DNA of 15,307 nt from an uncultured Desulfobacterales bacterium (GCA_947259865.1 CAMYNZ010000037.1:1-15307), one strand, 5' to 3'. Shown: positions 1-6,636, counted from the stretch's first letter. A program made the numbers and translations. The notes: generated by a model not told the origin, from the sequence alone.

Positions 1-255
1 CGCTCCGACGGTACCGGCAAACCTTTTTTCCAAAAAAAATTATCCTTGAAACACTTCTGGGGCCTAATTTTACCAATCAGCCTTTCTCTGATTTTAGGCT
101 TCAAAGCCATATGGCTGAACCTTGCCTTTGCGATCATCATCGGATCCATTCTCTTATTCTATAAAAAGCGGATGGGATGTATTACCGGTGACATGCTGGG
201 GGCAATGGTTGAAATTACTGAAGCAGGGCTATTTTTGATGATTTCGATCAGATAA
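1..255 (+). CDS. cobS: Adenosylcobinamide-GDP ribazoletransferase (CobS-like), C-terminal part only
   Basis: The frame is open from the first base and ends with TAA at 253-255, so only the last 84 residues are in the window. They contain two hydrophobic stretches followed by a short signature, TGDMLGA, with two acidic residues just after it. This matches the conserved C-terminus of CobS (GG-x-TGD-x-LGA-x2-E). CobS is a membrane enzyme that joins adenosylcobinamide-GDP to alpha-ribazole in the last steps of cobalamin assembly. The call rests on the tail motif and the hydrophobic profile. A CobS at this edge, with two cobO-like genes at the other end, brackets the methyltransferase cluster with corrinoid-assembly functions. 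The real start lies outside the window; the internal TTG at 46 is not a plausible start for the protein. Confidence 0.8.
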   Translation, partial: RSDGTGKPFFQKKLSLKHFWGLILPISLSLILGFKAIWLNLAFAIIIGSILLFYKKRMGCITGDMLGAMVEITEAGLFLMISIR

Positions 256-349
256 TGGACGCTCAAATACACCGACTGCCGATGACGCCTATCGATCAAT
301 AATGACAACAGTGGATTTATGTTGTTTTGCTTCCAGGTTGCTGATTTAG

Positions 350-1183
350 CTATGACTGTCTTTCCCGTTTGCGTTGCGCAATCTCTTCTTGAAAAACCCA
401 ATTCCGCGGGATCTCTTTGTCCTTCCATTTCTCCTCGAATAGGTAGGTGGAAATCTGGGCTGCAAAGATGTGTTCATATTTAGAAAAGGGGATATAGGCA
501 ATAAAAGAAAAAGCAAAAAGAAAGTGGACCGCCCAAACACCCACGTAAAGCGACTTTAACGCTTGTGTTCCGACCAGCGCTTTGATCATCGCACCGCAAA
601 CAAAACCAAAGGGGGACCAATCCGCTGAGGGCGGATTTAAAACGGCAATCCGAATGCCTTCAACCATAAACCCGGAAATGACAACCAGAAAAAGAAGCAT
701 CAACAGGATCCCGTCCTGTGAGCTTTTTACCATGCGCTCCGGTCGGCCGATATATTTCCGGTAAAGCCCATAAGCGGTGCCAACCAGCAGGATGACTCCG
801 GCAATATCGAGTACCAGCGAAAAAAGAAGCCATAGCCCGCCTTTAAGAAATGGCACCATATAATAATTAAGACTGCGGCCGGCGGTACCCAGAAAAAGGA
901 GGGTAAATCCCCACATAATTCCCATGAGCATCACGCCTCTGATCACGCTCCTGGGAAAAACGCGTTTTGCAAACAGGCAGTCGGATGAGAAAAATTTGAT
1001 GATGCTCAACCAGACGAGCCCAACAGGACCCATGCCCTTTAACTCTTGATCGGCATCCATCCCCTTGCTCCAGATTCTGATCTTACCCCAGAATCCTAAA
1101 ACAAATATGATAACCGTCAGACCTGCAAATGCATAGAACGCCTTTATCAGGCCATCGGGAATATTCCAAAATTCGACCGCCAT
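350..1183 (-). CDS. NarI/HdrE/DsrM-like membrane cytochrome b subunit with an incomplete set of haem ligands
   Basis: A 277-residue integral membrane protein with about five hydrophobic segments (near residues 12-34, 82-100, 115-138, 159-180 and 212-235). The N-terminus begins in the membrane and the C-terminal tail is charged. The profile and the segment FIAYIPFSKYEH resemble the gamma/cytochrome-b subunits of nitrate reductase (NarI), HdrE and DsrM, which carry electrons between quinone and a cytoplasmic Fe-S subunit. H220 and H238, 18 residues apart, match the helix-V pair of NarI (H187 and H205 in E. coli). These are the only two histidines in the protein; helix II, which normally supplies the partner ligands, has none. 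I chose the ATG at 1183 because GGAGGT lies 7 bases upstream. A GTG at 1192 is in frame but sits on that site. It is last in the minus-strand operon, and the stop of the preceding gene lies just upstream of its ribosome-binding site. Quinone coupling is an inference. Confidence 0.8.
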   Translation of the reverse strand: MAVEFWNIPDGLIKAFYAFAGLTVIIFVLGFWGKIRIWSKGMDADQELKGMGPVGLVWLSIIKFFSSDCLFAKRVFPRSVIRGVMLMGIMWGFTLLFLGTAGRSLNYYMVPFLKGGLWLLFSLVLDIAGVILLVGTAYGLYRKYIGRPERMVKSSQDGILLMLLFLVVISGFMVEGIRIAVLNPPSADWSPFGFVCGAMIKALVGTQALKSLYVGVWAVHFLFAFSFIAYIPFSKYEHIFAAQISTYLFEEKWKDKEIPRNWVFQEEIAQRKRERQS

Positions 1184-1198
1184 TTGCACCACCTCCAG

Positions 1199-1465
1199 TT
1201 AAACGGGTTTAGCGCCGAATGCAAAATTTTTCTGGCGTCTGAGTATTTTTCGAACCACAAAGGGAACATATCTGCAGTTTTTGCAATCTTCTCCAAAATC
1301 ATTGGTCCCCGGACACAGCCGGCCACTGCCGTAATTCATGATCAGCTTTCCATCATACGCCTCGAGTTTGTCATAGGGATGGAAAAATGTCATATCCAAT
1401 ATTTCTTTTTCCGGGGGTGTAAAACCTTCGAGGTGTACTTTGCACAGCATGGTCTTTTCTCCCAT
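1199..1465 (-). CDS. Small Cys-containing protein of unknown function, between the HdrD-like and cytochrome b genes
   Basis: I do not recognise this 88-residue protein. It is tightly packed in the operon: two bases separate it from the upstream HdrD-like stop codon, and its own stop is directly upstream of the ribosome-binding site of the membrane subunit. Such spacing supports a real gene. It has four cysteines, C8, C51, C61 and C64; the last three form C-x9-C-x2-C, a possible metal or Fe-S site. The C-terminal 20 residues are basic. The ATG at 1465 has no clear ribosome-binding site. A second ATG at 1450 (83 residues, beginning MLCKV) has GGGAG about 8 bases upstream and may be the true start; it keeps all four cysteines. 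Context suggests an accessory or electron-transfer subunit of the neighbouring membrane complex, but this is inference only. Confidence 0.65.
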   Translation of the reverse strand: MGEKTMLCKVHLEGFTPPEKEILDMTFFHPYDKLEAYDGKLIMNYGSGRLCPGTNDFGEDCKNCRYVPFVVRKILRRQKNFAFGAKPV

Positions 1466-1467
1466 TT

Positions 1468-2718
1468 TTACAACAGAGCGGCCAGATATTGAGTGATGTC
1501 GTTGACCTTGAGCGGATCATCATAAGCACGCCATTCTTCCACCACGGGGTGGGGGGTGGCATGGGTCCTCGTGGCAAGATTAAGATAGCAAACCGGACAG
1601 TTGGTCAGCACGGTATCGGCACCGGTTTTCTTGGCTTCCATAAACAATTCTTTGGCGATATTGGCTGAAATGTCGGGATTGACTGCTCTCTCACCGGCTG
1701 AGCCGCCGCAACATCTGCTCAGTTTGCCGTGTCTTTCCATATTGATTAATCTCACTCCCGGCACCGAGTTTAACAGTTGGCGTGGCGGTTCAAGGATCGG
1801 CTTTCCCATAAAGGGTCTGGCCATCGCACATGGATCATGATAGGTGACGGTTTCTTCAATGGGTTTGCTGAATTTGAGCTTCCCTTCTTCTACCAGGTCA
1901 ACCAGAAGTTCCACGGTCGCCATGGTCTCAAAAGGAAGTACATCTCCATAAAAATACGGCCAGAGATACTTCATAATATCAAGACACATGGGGCATGAAA
2001 CGGCCAGGCGCTTGATGCCTTTATCGCTGAAGGCCTTGACCATATGGTTTGCCAGTTCCGCCATAATGCGCCATTCACCGCTGCCGGCCGCCTGGGGGAA
2101 ACCGCAGCACCATGATTTATCGGCATCCAGCATGGTAAAGGGCCCGGCAGCATTGAGCAAACGCACCGCGCCCTCGGCCATCTGGGGCGCATCCCACGTG
2201 CAGCCGCAGCCTTCATAATAGCCGATCTCGGATTTATCCGCCATTTCGATATCATCCGGAAACCAGATCTTATATTTGTTGGCGAGCTCAAAGGGAAAAG
2301 GCGAGCGGAGTTTATGGTAGTTTTGTAAAGGCCCTTTTTCAAGCATCTCGGGGCACCCTACCTCTGACTCCGCGATCTTACGGCGAACACTCCACCACAA
2401 TTTCTTGGTGTCGATACCGACGGTACAAACCTCACCACAGGTCCCGCAAAGGGCGCATTTCCATAAAGATTCTTTAAAATTCTTCAGCTCTTCTTTGCTT
2501 ACTTTTTTTGAAGAAAATAATTTGCCTTTCAGCGTATGAGTGATTTCAATATAACCTTTGTAGGCATGTATCCTTGCCGGCGGCGATATATTGGGGTCGT
2601 CGGTAACATCCTGGACCGGGCACCAGGCCAGACATTCATTACAGCGGGTGCATGCGTCCAGTTCAATGAGCTCCTTTTTGGTGAGCCCCTCCATAAAATC
2701 AAAAGATTTTTCTGCCAT
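1468..2718 (-). CDS. HdrD/GlpC-like Fe-S oxidoreductase with two 4Fe-4S clusters and two CCG domains
   Basis: A 416-residue cytoplasmic iron-sulfur protein. The N-terminal half has two ferredoxin-type 4Fe-4S motifs: C23-x2-C26-x2-C29-x3-C33 and C88-x2-C91-x2-C94-x3-C98. The C-terminal half has two complete Cys-rich CCG domains: C171/C173, C204-C205, C242-x2-C245, and C297, C336-C337, C374-x2-C377. This layout and length match HdrD, the catalytic subunit of membrane-bound heterodisulfide reductase, and related proteins such as DsrK and GlpC. Its substrate may be a disulfide, a thiol cofactor or simply another electron carrier. Two later genes on the same strand, the last a membrane cytochrome-like protein, suggest an HdrDE-type complex facing the cytoplasm. 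AAGGAAGG about 9 bases upstream supports the ATG. It is transcribed away from the methyltransferase genes from a shared control region. Confidence 0.88.
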   Translation of the reverse strand: MAEKSFDFMEGLTKKELIELDACTRCNECLAWCPVQDVTDDPNISPPARIHAYKGYIEITHTLKGKLFSSKKVSKEELKNFKESLWKCALCGTCGEVCTVGIDTKKLWWSVRRKIAESEVGCPEMLEKGPLQNYHKLRSPFPFELANKYKIWFPDDIEMADKSEIGYYEGCGCTWDAPQMAEGAVRLLNAAGPFTMLDADKSWCCGFPQAAGSGEWRIMAELANHMVKAFSDKGIKRLAVSCPMCLDIMKYLWPYFYGDVLPFETMATVELLVDLVEEGKLKFSKPIEETVTYHDPCAMARPFMGKPILEPPRQLLNSVPGVRLINMERHGKLSRCCGGSAGERAVNPDISANIAKELFMEAKKTGADTVLTNCPVCYLNLATRTHATPHPVVEEWRAYDDPLKVNDITQYLAALL

Positions 2719-2766
2719 TGAATTTTTCCTTCCTTAGTAAAGCGCCAGCAAACTGCTTTTTTATGT

Positions 2767-2795
2767 CGCCTACCACGATGTAGTATGCCTGTCAA
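2767..2795 (-). promoter_or_regulatory. Candidate promoter for the HdrD-like operon
   Basis: Read on the minus strand, a perfect TTGACA lies at 2795-2790, followed by a 17-base spacer. The hexamer at the -10 position, TAGGCG, is poor (2 of 6), so this call leans on the -35 box and on symmetry with the opposite promoter. A copy of the dyad operator (2769-2787) fills the spacer. The implied leader to the HdrD-like ATG would be about 40 bases. Confidence 0.35.
2769..2787. promoter_or_regulatory. Dyad operator copy A (diverged)
   Basis: The core TACCAC-GAT-GTAGTA is an inverted repeat with one mismatch and a 3-base spacer, the same geometry as copies B and C. Its outer bases are less symmetrical. 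It overlaps the candidate minus-strand promoter. The cognate regulator is not encoded in this window. Confidence 0.6.
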
Positions 2796-2835
2796 CGAAA
2801 AGCTAAATTCGTAATTGACATGCTTTATTTTTTGG

Positions 2836-2854
2836 TATACCACATAGTGGTATA
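2836..2854. promoter_or_regulatory. Dyad operator copy B (perfect)
   Basis: TATACCAC-ATA-GTGGTATA is a perfect inverted repeat of two 8-base arms with a 3-base spacer. It lies between copies A and C, with centres 67 and 63 bases away. Perfect symmetry suggests the strongest site for a dimeric repressor or activator. The regulator family cannot be assigned from the site alone. Confidence 0.7.
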
Positions 2855-2890
2855 TATTATAATGGAAATACTTCTACGATAATTTTTCCG

Positions 2891-2919
2891 TTGAAGTCTA
2901 TACTACGACGTGGTATATA
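2891..2919 (+). promoter_or_regulatory. Candidate sigma-70 promoter for the symporter operon
   Basis: TTGAAG at 2891-2896, a 17-base spacer and TATATA at 2914-2919 make a good sigma-70-type promoter. Transcription would start near 2926, about 37 bases before the symporter ATG. Operator copy C (2899-2917) fills the spacer, so a bound protein would block RNA polymerase directly. Confidence 0.55.
2899..2917. promoter_or_regulatory. Dyad operator copy C
   Basis: TATACTAC-GAC-GTGGTATA is an inverted repeat with 7 of 8 arm positions matched and a 3-base spacer. It sits between the -35 and -10 hexamers of the symporter promoter, the usual position for a repressor site. Confidence 0.68.
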
Positions 2920-2962
2920 CGCACCCCAAAAACCCAAAAACCGCTAAAGCCAGCAGGCTGGT

Positions 2963-4375
2963 ATGACGCTGTCAATCGTGATCATCTATTTATCTGTGTG
3001 CATGCTATTGGGATTTGCCGGCAAGTTTCGCACCAGGAGCTCAGAAGATTATGCGCTTGCCGGAAGAAAGATGCCGGCGTGGATGGCAACACTCAGTATT
3101 GCCGCCACCCTGGTCGGGTCGGGGGTCACCGTGGGCGTCGGGGAACTTGGTTATTCTGTCGGGATCTCAGGTGTTTTATATCCCACCATTCTGGGGATCT
3201 GTTTGTTTTTCAGCATGTGGCTCGCTGCGGCTCGCTTCCGAAAATCTTTAAAATATACCATTCCTGAAATGCTTGAGGACTACTATGGTCCGAGTGCCAG
3301 AATTATAGTCGCCATCATCGGAATAATTATTTTTATCCCGCCAACTGCAGCTCAATTCTTGGTCGCGGGAATGATTTTGTCGACCCTGACAGGAATCTCG
3401 CAAGGGCTCGCCATTAGCATTGCCGCATTTGTCATTATTGCGTATGTGATGATCGGGGGGATGTGGGCAATTGGCTATACCGATGCCTTCCAAATGCTCT
3501 TCATTTATCTCGGCCTCACCTTGTTGGCGATCTTTTCCGTTATAAAATTTGGCGGTTATGGAGAGATACTGGCTCAGCTTCCGGCAGGTCATAGCTCATG
3601 GTCTGCCATAGGACCTATTCGTTTAACCGCATATTTAGGCGTGTTATTGATGTTCGGCTTTATAAGTCAGGCGTGGGTCCAAAAGTCCGCAGCTGTCGAA
3701 ACCCCCGCCAAAGCAAAATGGTCAGGACTCATCGCCGGACTCCTTATCTTCCCTATCGGCTTTTTAGCGGTGTTTGCCGGTTTGATAGCCCGGATCACTC
3801 TTCCGGAAATCAACCCCACAATGGCAGTTCCGAAAGTCATGCTCGCTGTATTTCCGCCAGTGATTGGGGGCATATTCCTGGCAGCGGTGATCGCAGCCTG
3901 CATGTCTTGCGCCGATTCCTGGATCCATTCTTCGGCAACTGTATTTGTCAGAGATATATATCAACGCTGCATCAACCCTGGGGCTGCTGACCAGAGGGTA
4001 TTCGCTTATTCTGTGCTTGTTTGTCTTTTGTATGGCGTTTTTGCCTGGTTACTTGCATTGATGGCCCGGCAGGAAATTATCATGCTCGTCTTGCTTTTCA
4101 TTGCCCCCGGGGCCCTTTTCATTGGACCTCTGTTGGCCGCCTGGTTTTCACCGCGCAAACTGAAAAAGGGAATCGGTTCTGCAATTATCCTCATGGTAGC
4201 AATAATAGGTATTCTTTTAAGCCTTAAGAGACCTTTCCCATGGGGTGTGCACCCGGCCTTTTCCACAACGATAATAGCTTACGTCCTCACCGCCCTTGGT
4301 TTGTTGCTGCCCTGGACTTCTTATCAATCCCAACTGCCAAGACAAATTAGCAAGTCTGCATCCACCGTTTCATAA
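2963..4375 (+). CDS. Sodium:solute symporter (SSS family), substrate unknown
   Basis: A 470-residue membrane protein with about 12-13 hydrophobic segments, a normal length for the SSS family (PutP, PanF and relatives). Family features visible are DYALAGRKMPAW near residues 29-40, GGMWAIGYTD at 165-174 (the usual GGxxAVxxTD region) and a Ser/Ala/Asp-rich segment at about 312-333 ending in FVRDIY, which in this family lies at the second sodium site. It should import an organic solute, often a carboxylate, amino acid or betaine-like compound, with sodium. The family does not reveal the substrate. Its place as first gene of the plus-strand cluster, 55 bases before a zinc methyltransferase and under an operator-controlled promoter, suggests it brings in the methylated growth substrate. 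The ribosome-binding site before the ATG is weak (AGCAGG). Confidence 0.88.
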   Translation: MTLSIVIIYLSVCMLLGFAGKFRTRSSEDYALAGRKMPAWMATLSIAATLVGSGVTVGVGELGYSVGISGVLYPTILGICLFFSMWLAAARFRKSLKYTIPEMLEDYYGPSARIIVAIIGIIIFIPPTAAQFLVAGMILSTLTGISQGLAISIAAFVIIAYVMIGGMWAIGYTDAFQMLFIYLGLTLLAIFSVIKFGGYGEILAQLPAGHSSWSAIGPIRLTAYLGVLLMFGFISQAWVQKSAAVETPAKAKWSGLIAGLLIFPIGFLAVFAGLIARITLPEINPTMAVPKVMLAVFPPVIGGIFLAAVIAACMSCADSWIHSSATVFVRDIYQRCINPGAADQRVFAYSVLVCLLYGVFAWLLALMARQEIIMLVLLFIAPGALFIGPLLAAWFSPRKLKKGIGSAIILMVAIIGILLSLKRPFPWGVHPAFSTTIIAYVLTALGLLLPWTSYQSQLPRQISKSASTVS

Positions 4376-4430
4376 AATAACAACATGTTGATAAATTTGT
4401 AATCAAAAAAGGGATCCGAAAGGAGGAATT

Positions 4431-5459
4431 ATGACACCAAAAGAGATTGTGCTTAGCGCTTTTGAAGGCGGAAAGCCCGAGAGGGTTCCGGTAACCCTTT
4501 TCGGTGGTGGCATGTGGAGCATTCATAACTGGGGATCATCCTTTGAAGCGCTCTCAACAGATGCGGACAAAATGACTCAGATGCTGATTGACAGCAGTGA
4601 AAAGCTTCAATGCGACATTGTATATCCAGGCTCAGGGTATAACAATTTTCACACAGCCGCGCTTGGCGGCAAGATTAAGTTTCGTGAGGTGGGCGCACCG
4701 GATCTTGAGGATCCGATAATCAGTTCGGAAGAAGACCTGGCAAAGCTCAATATAGAAGACATCGACAGGGATGAAACCATTAACACCGTAAAAGAGGCAT
4801 TGAGAAGGACCAAGGAGAGAATCGGGGATAAATATGTCGTTACCATGACGGCCTGGGGTCCCTTTACGAATGCGGCCCGGCTTTTTGGAGAAGAAGTCAT
4901 GATGAAAGCAACATATAAAAACCCTGACCTGGTTGAAAAAATTCTCGGTTTTGCCACCGAACTGCTCGTTCACCTCTACGAACCGATTGTCAATGATGGA
5001 ACCCTGGAGGTCATCAGTCTGGCGGATCCGACCGCATCAGGGGATCTGGTATCCAAAAAACAATTTGAACGCTTTGTCGTGCCCTCTTTAAAGAAGTTCA
5101 CGGACTGGGCCAAATCAAAGAATGTCCATACGCTCTTACATATTTGCGGTGATACCACTGACCGCATTGAACTGTTCCCTGAAACAGGGGCAAGTTGCAT
5201 CAGTGTCGATCATAAAACAGATATCGCCAGGACAAAAGAGCTGCTGTACGGCAAGATGTGTTTTGCCGGGAATGTCAATCCTGTCCAGGTCATGCTTCAG
5301 GGCAGTGTTGAACTCGTAGAAAGCACCTGCAAACAGATTGTGGAGGCCGCCGGCACGGATGGGGCTTTTGCCCTGATGCCGGGCTGCGATATACCACCCG
5401 ATGTTCCTTATGAGAACATTACGAAATTCATACAGGTGGCCCAGGAGTGCAAACTGTGA
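4431..5459 (+). CDS. MtaA/UroD-family zinc methyltransferase, first copy
   Basis: A 342-residue protein of the uroporphyrinogen decarboxylase/MtaA superfamily. The zinc-binding pattern of the methyltransferase branch is complete: H237-x-C239 in LLHICGD and C319 in MPGCDIP. True UroD enzymes lack this set, so decarboxylation is unlikely. Relatives move methyl groups between a corrinoid protein and a thiol (MtaA, MtbA), or from methoxy compounds or methyl halides to corrinoid (Mtv/Odm/Mto type, CmuA). AAAGGAGG just before the ATG is a strong ribosome-binding site. It follows the symporter and lies over 4 kb from the only corrinoid-protein gene in the window. It may act on the imported substrate, using that corrinoid protein or one encoded elsewhere, or process a second methyl donor. 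Direction and substrate are not decidable here. Confidence 0.87.
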   Translation: MTPKEIVLSAFEGGKPERVPVTLFGGGMWSIHNWGSSFEALSTDADKMTQMLIDSSEKLQCDIVYPGSGYNNFHTAALGGKIKFREVGAPDLEDPIISSEEDLAKLNIEDIDRDETINTVKEALRRTKERIGDKYVVTMTAWGPFTNAARLFGEEVMMKATYKNPDLVEKILGFATELLVHLYEPIVNDGTLEVISLADPTASGDLVSKKQFERFVVPSLKKFTDWAKSKNVHTLLHICGDTTDRIELFPETGASCISVDHKTDIARTKELLYGKMCFAGNVNPVQVMLQGSVELVESTCKQIVEAAGTDGAFALMPGCDIPPDVPYENITKFIQVAQECKL

Positions 5460-5479
5460 TCTGTCAAATCCCACCCGGA

Positions 5480-5489
5480 AAGGAGGTGA
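5480..5489 (+). promoter_or_regulatory. Orphan perfect Shine-Dalgarno sequence
   Basis: AAGGAGGTGA is a full complement to the 16S rRNA tail, yet no ATG, GTG or TTG follows at a usable distance in an open frame. It lies 37 bases before the hairpin-covered ribosome-binding site of the next gene and could act as a ribosome standby site. It could equally be a remnant of a lost start. Confidence 0.45.
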
Positions 5490-5496
5490 AAGAAGT

Positions 5497-5524
5497 TTAC
5501 CCCTAACCTTAATTAGGGAGGTAA
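5497..5524 (+). promoter_or_regulatory. Hairpin covering the ribosome-binding site of the CMD-like gene
   Basis: TTACC+CCTAA (5497-5506) pairs with TTAGG (5513-5517) and GGTAA (5520-5524). This gives ten base pairs with a two-base GA bulge and a six-base loop. The right arm contains the Shine-Dalgarno sequence AGGGAGG, and the stem ends one base before the ATG at 5526. Folding would hide the site, a layout typical of translational control. Confidence 0.5.
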
Positions 5525-5525
5525 A

Positions 5526-6035
5526 ATGGGAAATCTTGAAACCCTTCAATCATTTCTGGCTATGGGGCCGGAAAGCAAAGGAAAGGAGAGAATCATGGCT
5601 GAAAATCTAACTGCGGAACAAGCTGATAAATATATGGAAGAAAAAATGCTCTTTACCCCCAGAATGTTCAAGGTGATTAACCAGCTGGCCCCTCAGGCGG
5701 GTAAAACCTTCGCCGATTTCTACGAATCGATCTGGGCGGATGGACACCTGCCACGGAAAATTAAGGAATTGATTTTTATGGCCGGCGGAGTTGCCTACAT
5801 GTCACCCAGGTGCATCATTCATGTTGTACCGGCTGTAAAGGCCGGCGCAACAGTCGGGGAGGTATTTGAGGCCGCTGCGGTGGGCATGATGCTGGCCGGC
5901 TTCGTACCGAACGGTAACGGCATCCCCTATGCGTTCGAGTATGCCGCCAAGTGTGTTGAAATTGCCCAGAAAATGGAAGCAGGCGAAGACTGGGAATACC
6001 TGAAACCGCCGAAGTTTGACCATGGCGTTTTTTAG
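5526..6035 (+). CDS. Carboxymuconolactone decarboxylase (AhpD-like) family protein
   Basis: A 169-residue protein whose core, about residues 55-150, fits the CMD/AhpD fold: LPRKIKELIFMAGGVAYMSPRC, then KAGAT and EVFEAAAVG. Catalytic AhpD-type proteins carry E-...-C-x2-C-x3-H. Here the first Cys position is Ser (S93), with C96 and H99 retained and one residue fewer between Cys and His. A disulfide-cycling peroxidase role is therefore unlikely; a decarboxylase or ligand-binding role is open. Two starts are credible: ATG 5526 with AGGGAGG, inside a hairpin, and ATG 5595 with AAAGGAGAG about 7 bases upstream, which would give 146 residues and is closer to the usual family length. It follows the first zinc methyltransferase by 66 bases and is probably co-transcribed. 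Its role in methyl metabolism is unknown. Confidence 0.8.
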   Translation: MGNLETLQSFLAMGPESKGKERIMAENLTAEQADKYMEEKMLFTPRMFKVINQLAPQAGKTFADFYESIWADGHLPRKIKELIFMAGGVAYMSPRCIIHVVPAVKAGATVGEVFEAAAVGMMLAGFVPNGNGIPYAFEYAAKCVEIAQKMEAGEDWEYLKPPKFDHGVF

Positions 6036-6116
6036 GGCCGGATCGTTGCAGTACTGATGAAACAGGTATGCGCCGATTGTTCTTAAGGCCCATTCATCGG
6101 CTGAGAAAGACCGTTA

Positions 6117-6140
6117 GGTGCAGGCCCTGTGGCCTGCACC
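6117..6140 (+). terminator. Strong GC-rich hairpin, terminator-like or RNA-processing element
   Basis: GGTGCAGGCC-CTGT-GGCCTGCACC is a perfect 10-base-pair stem with a 4-base loop, 82 bases after the CMD-like stop. The following sequence is CAGGTTTATCTTT, not a clean T-run, so it may only partly terminate, or protect the 3' end of the upstream mRNA. Confidence 0.5.
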
Positions 6141-6214
6141 CAGGTTTATCTTTAACCACCCATTTTAGATCTCACGGTGGGCTGATCAATTAATATTTAA
6201 AGGAAAGGTGCACC

Positions 6215-6631
6215 ATGTCAACCACCAGGGTTCTTAATTTAGAAGAATCAAAGGCAAAGGATCCGGAAAAGCATTTTATTGTTTTATGTACCTCAGGATT
6301 CGAAAGACCTGCCAGCGCCCGTTCGGCTTTGATGTTTGCCACCCTGGCGGCCGCCGCTAATCTTAAAACGATACTTTTTTGCGTCCAGAATGCGGTTGAT
6401 ATCATGGTGAAAGGCAGTATCGAAAAAAATGAAACACCTGCGCCCGGCGTGCCCACTCTTGCTCAGAGGCTTCAAGAAGCATTGGAGATGGGCGTTGAGA
6501 TTCAGTGCTGCACTCAGACAATGGCCAACAAAAACATAACAGCAGCTGATTTGCTTCCTGAGGTAAAAGCAGCGGGGGCGATGAACTTAATCGTTCTGGC
6601 TACCGAGGCACATGCAACGCTCAGTTTTTAG
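6215..6631 (+). CDS. DsrE-like family protein
   Basis: A 138-residue soluble protein fitting the DsrE/DsrF/TusD-like fold: an opening beta strand FIVLCTSG at 21-28, an alpha segment rich in Ala at 34-49, a second strand KTILFCVQ, and a later strand VEIQCC ending in two cysteines, C98 and C99. In DsrE-type sulfur carriers a Cys near this position holds persulfide. The last strand, NLIVLAT at 124-130, is also typical. Whether it carries sulfur is not shown. It stands between a strong hairpin and a promoter candidate, with 180-200 base gaps on both sides, so it may be its own unit or a read-through gene of the symporter operon. GGAAAGG about 7 bases before the ATG supports the start. Confidence 0.75.
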   Translation: MSTTRVLNLEESKAKDPEKHFIVLCTSGFERPASARSALMFATLAAAANLKTILFCVQNAVDIMVKGSIEKNETPAPGVPTLAQRLQEALEMGVEIQCCTQTMANKNITAADLLPEVKAAGAMNLIVLATEAHATLSF

Positions 6632-6636
6632 AATCG

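Noticed and set aside
256..349. Terminator between the converging cobS-like and membrane cytochrome genes (ACAAC...GTTGTTTTG near 305-327)
   Set aside because: The stem has only five pairs, mostly weak, with an 11-base loop and a short T-run; too weak to annotate.
1184..1492. Open frame on the plus strand opposite the small Cys-rich gene
   Set aside because: The minus-strand gene is packed in an operon with stop and start codons fitting its neighbours; the plus-strand frame has no such context.
2719..2962. Sigma-54 promoter upstream of the symporter
   Set aside because: No TGGCAC-N5-TTGCW-like element was seen on either strand; the sigma-70 candidate fits better.
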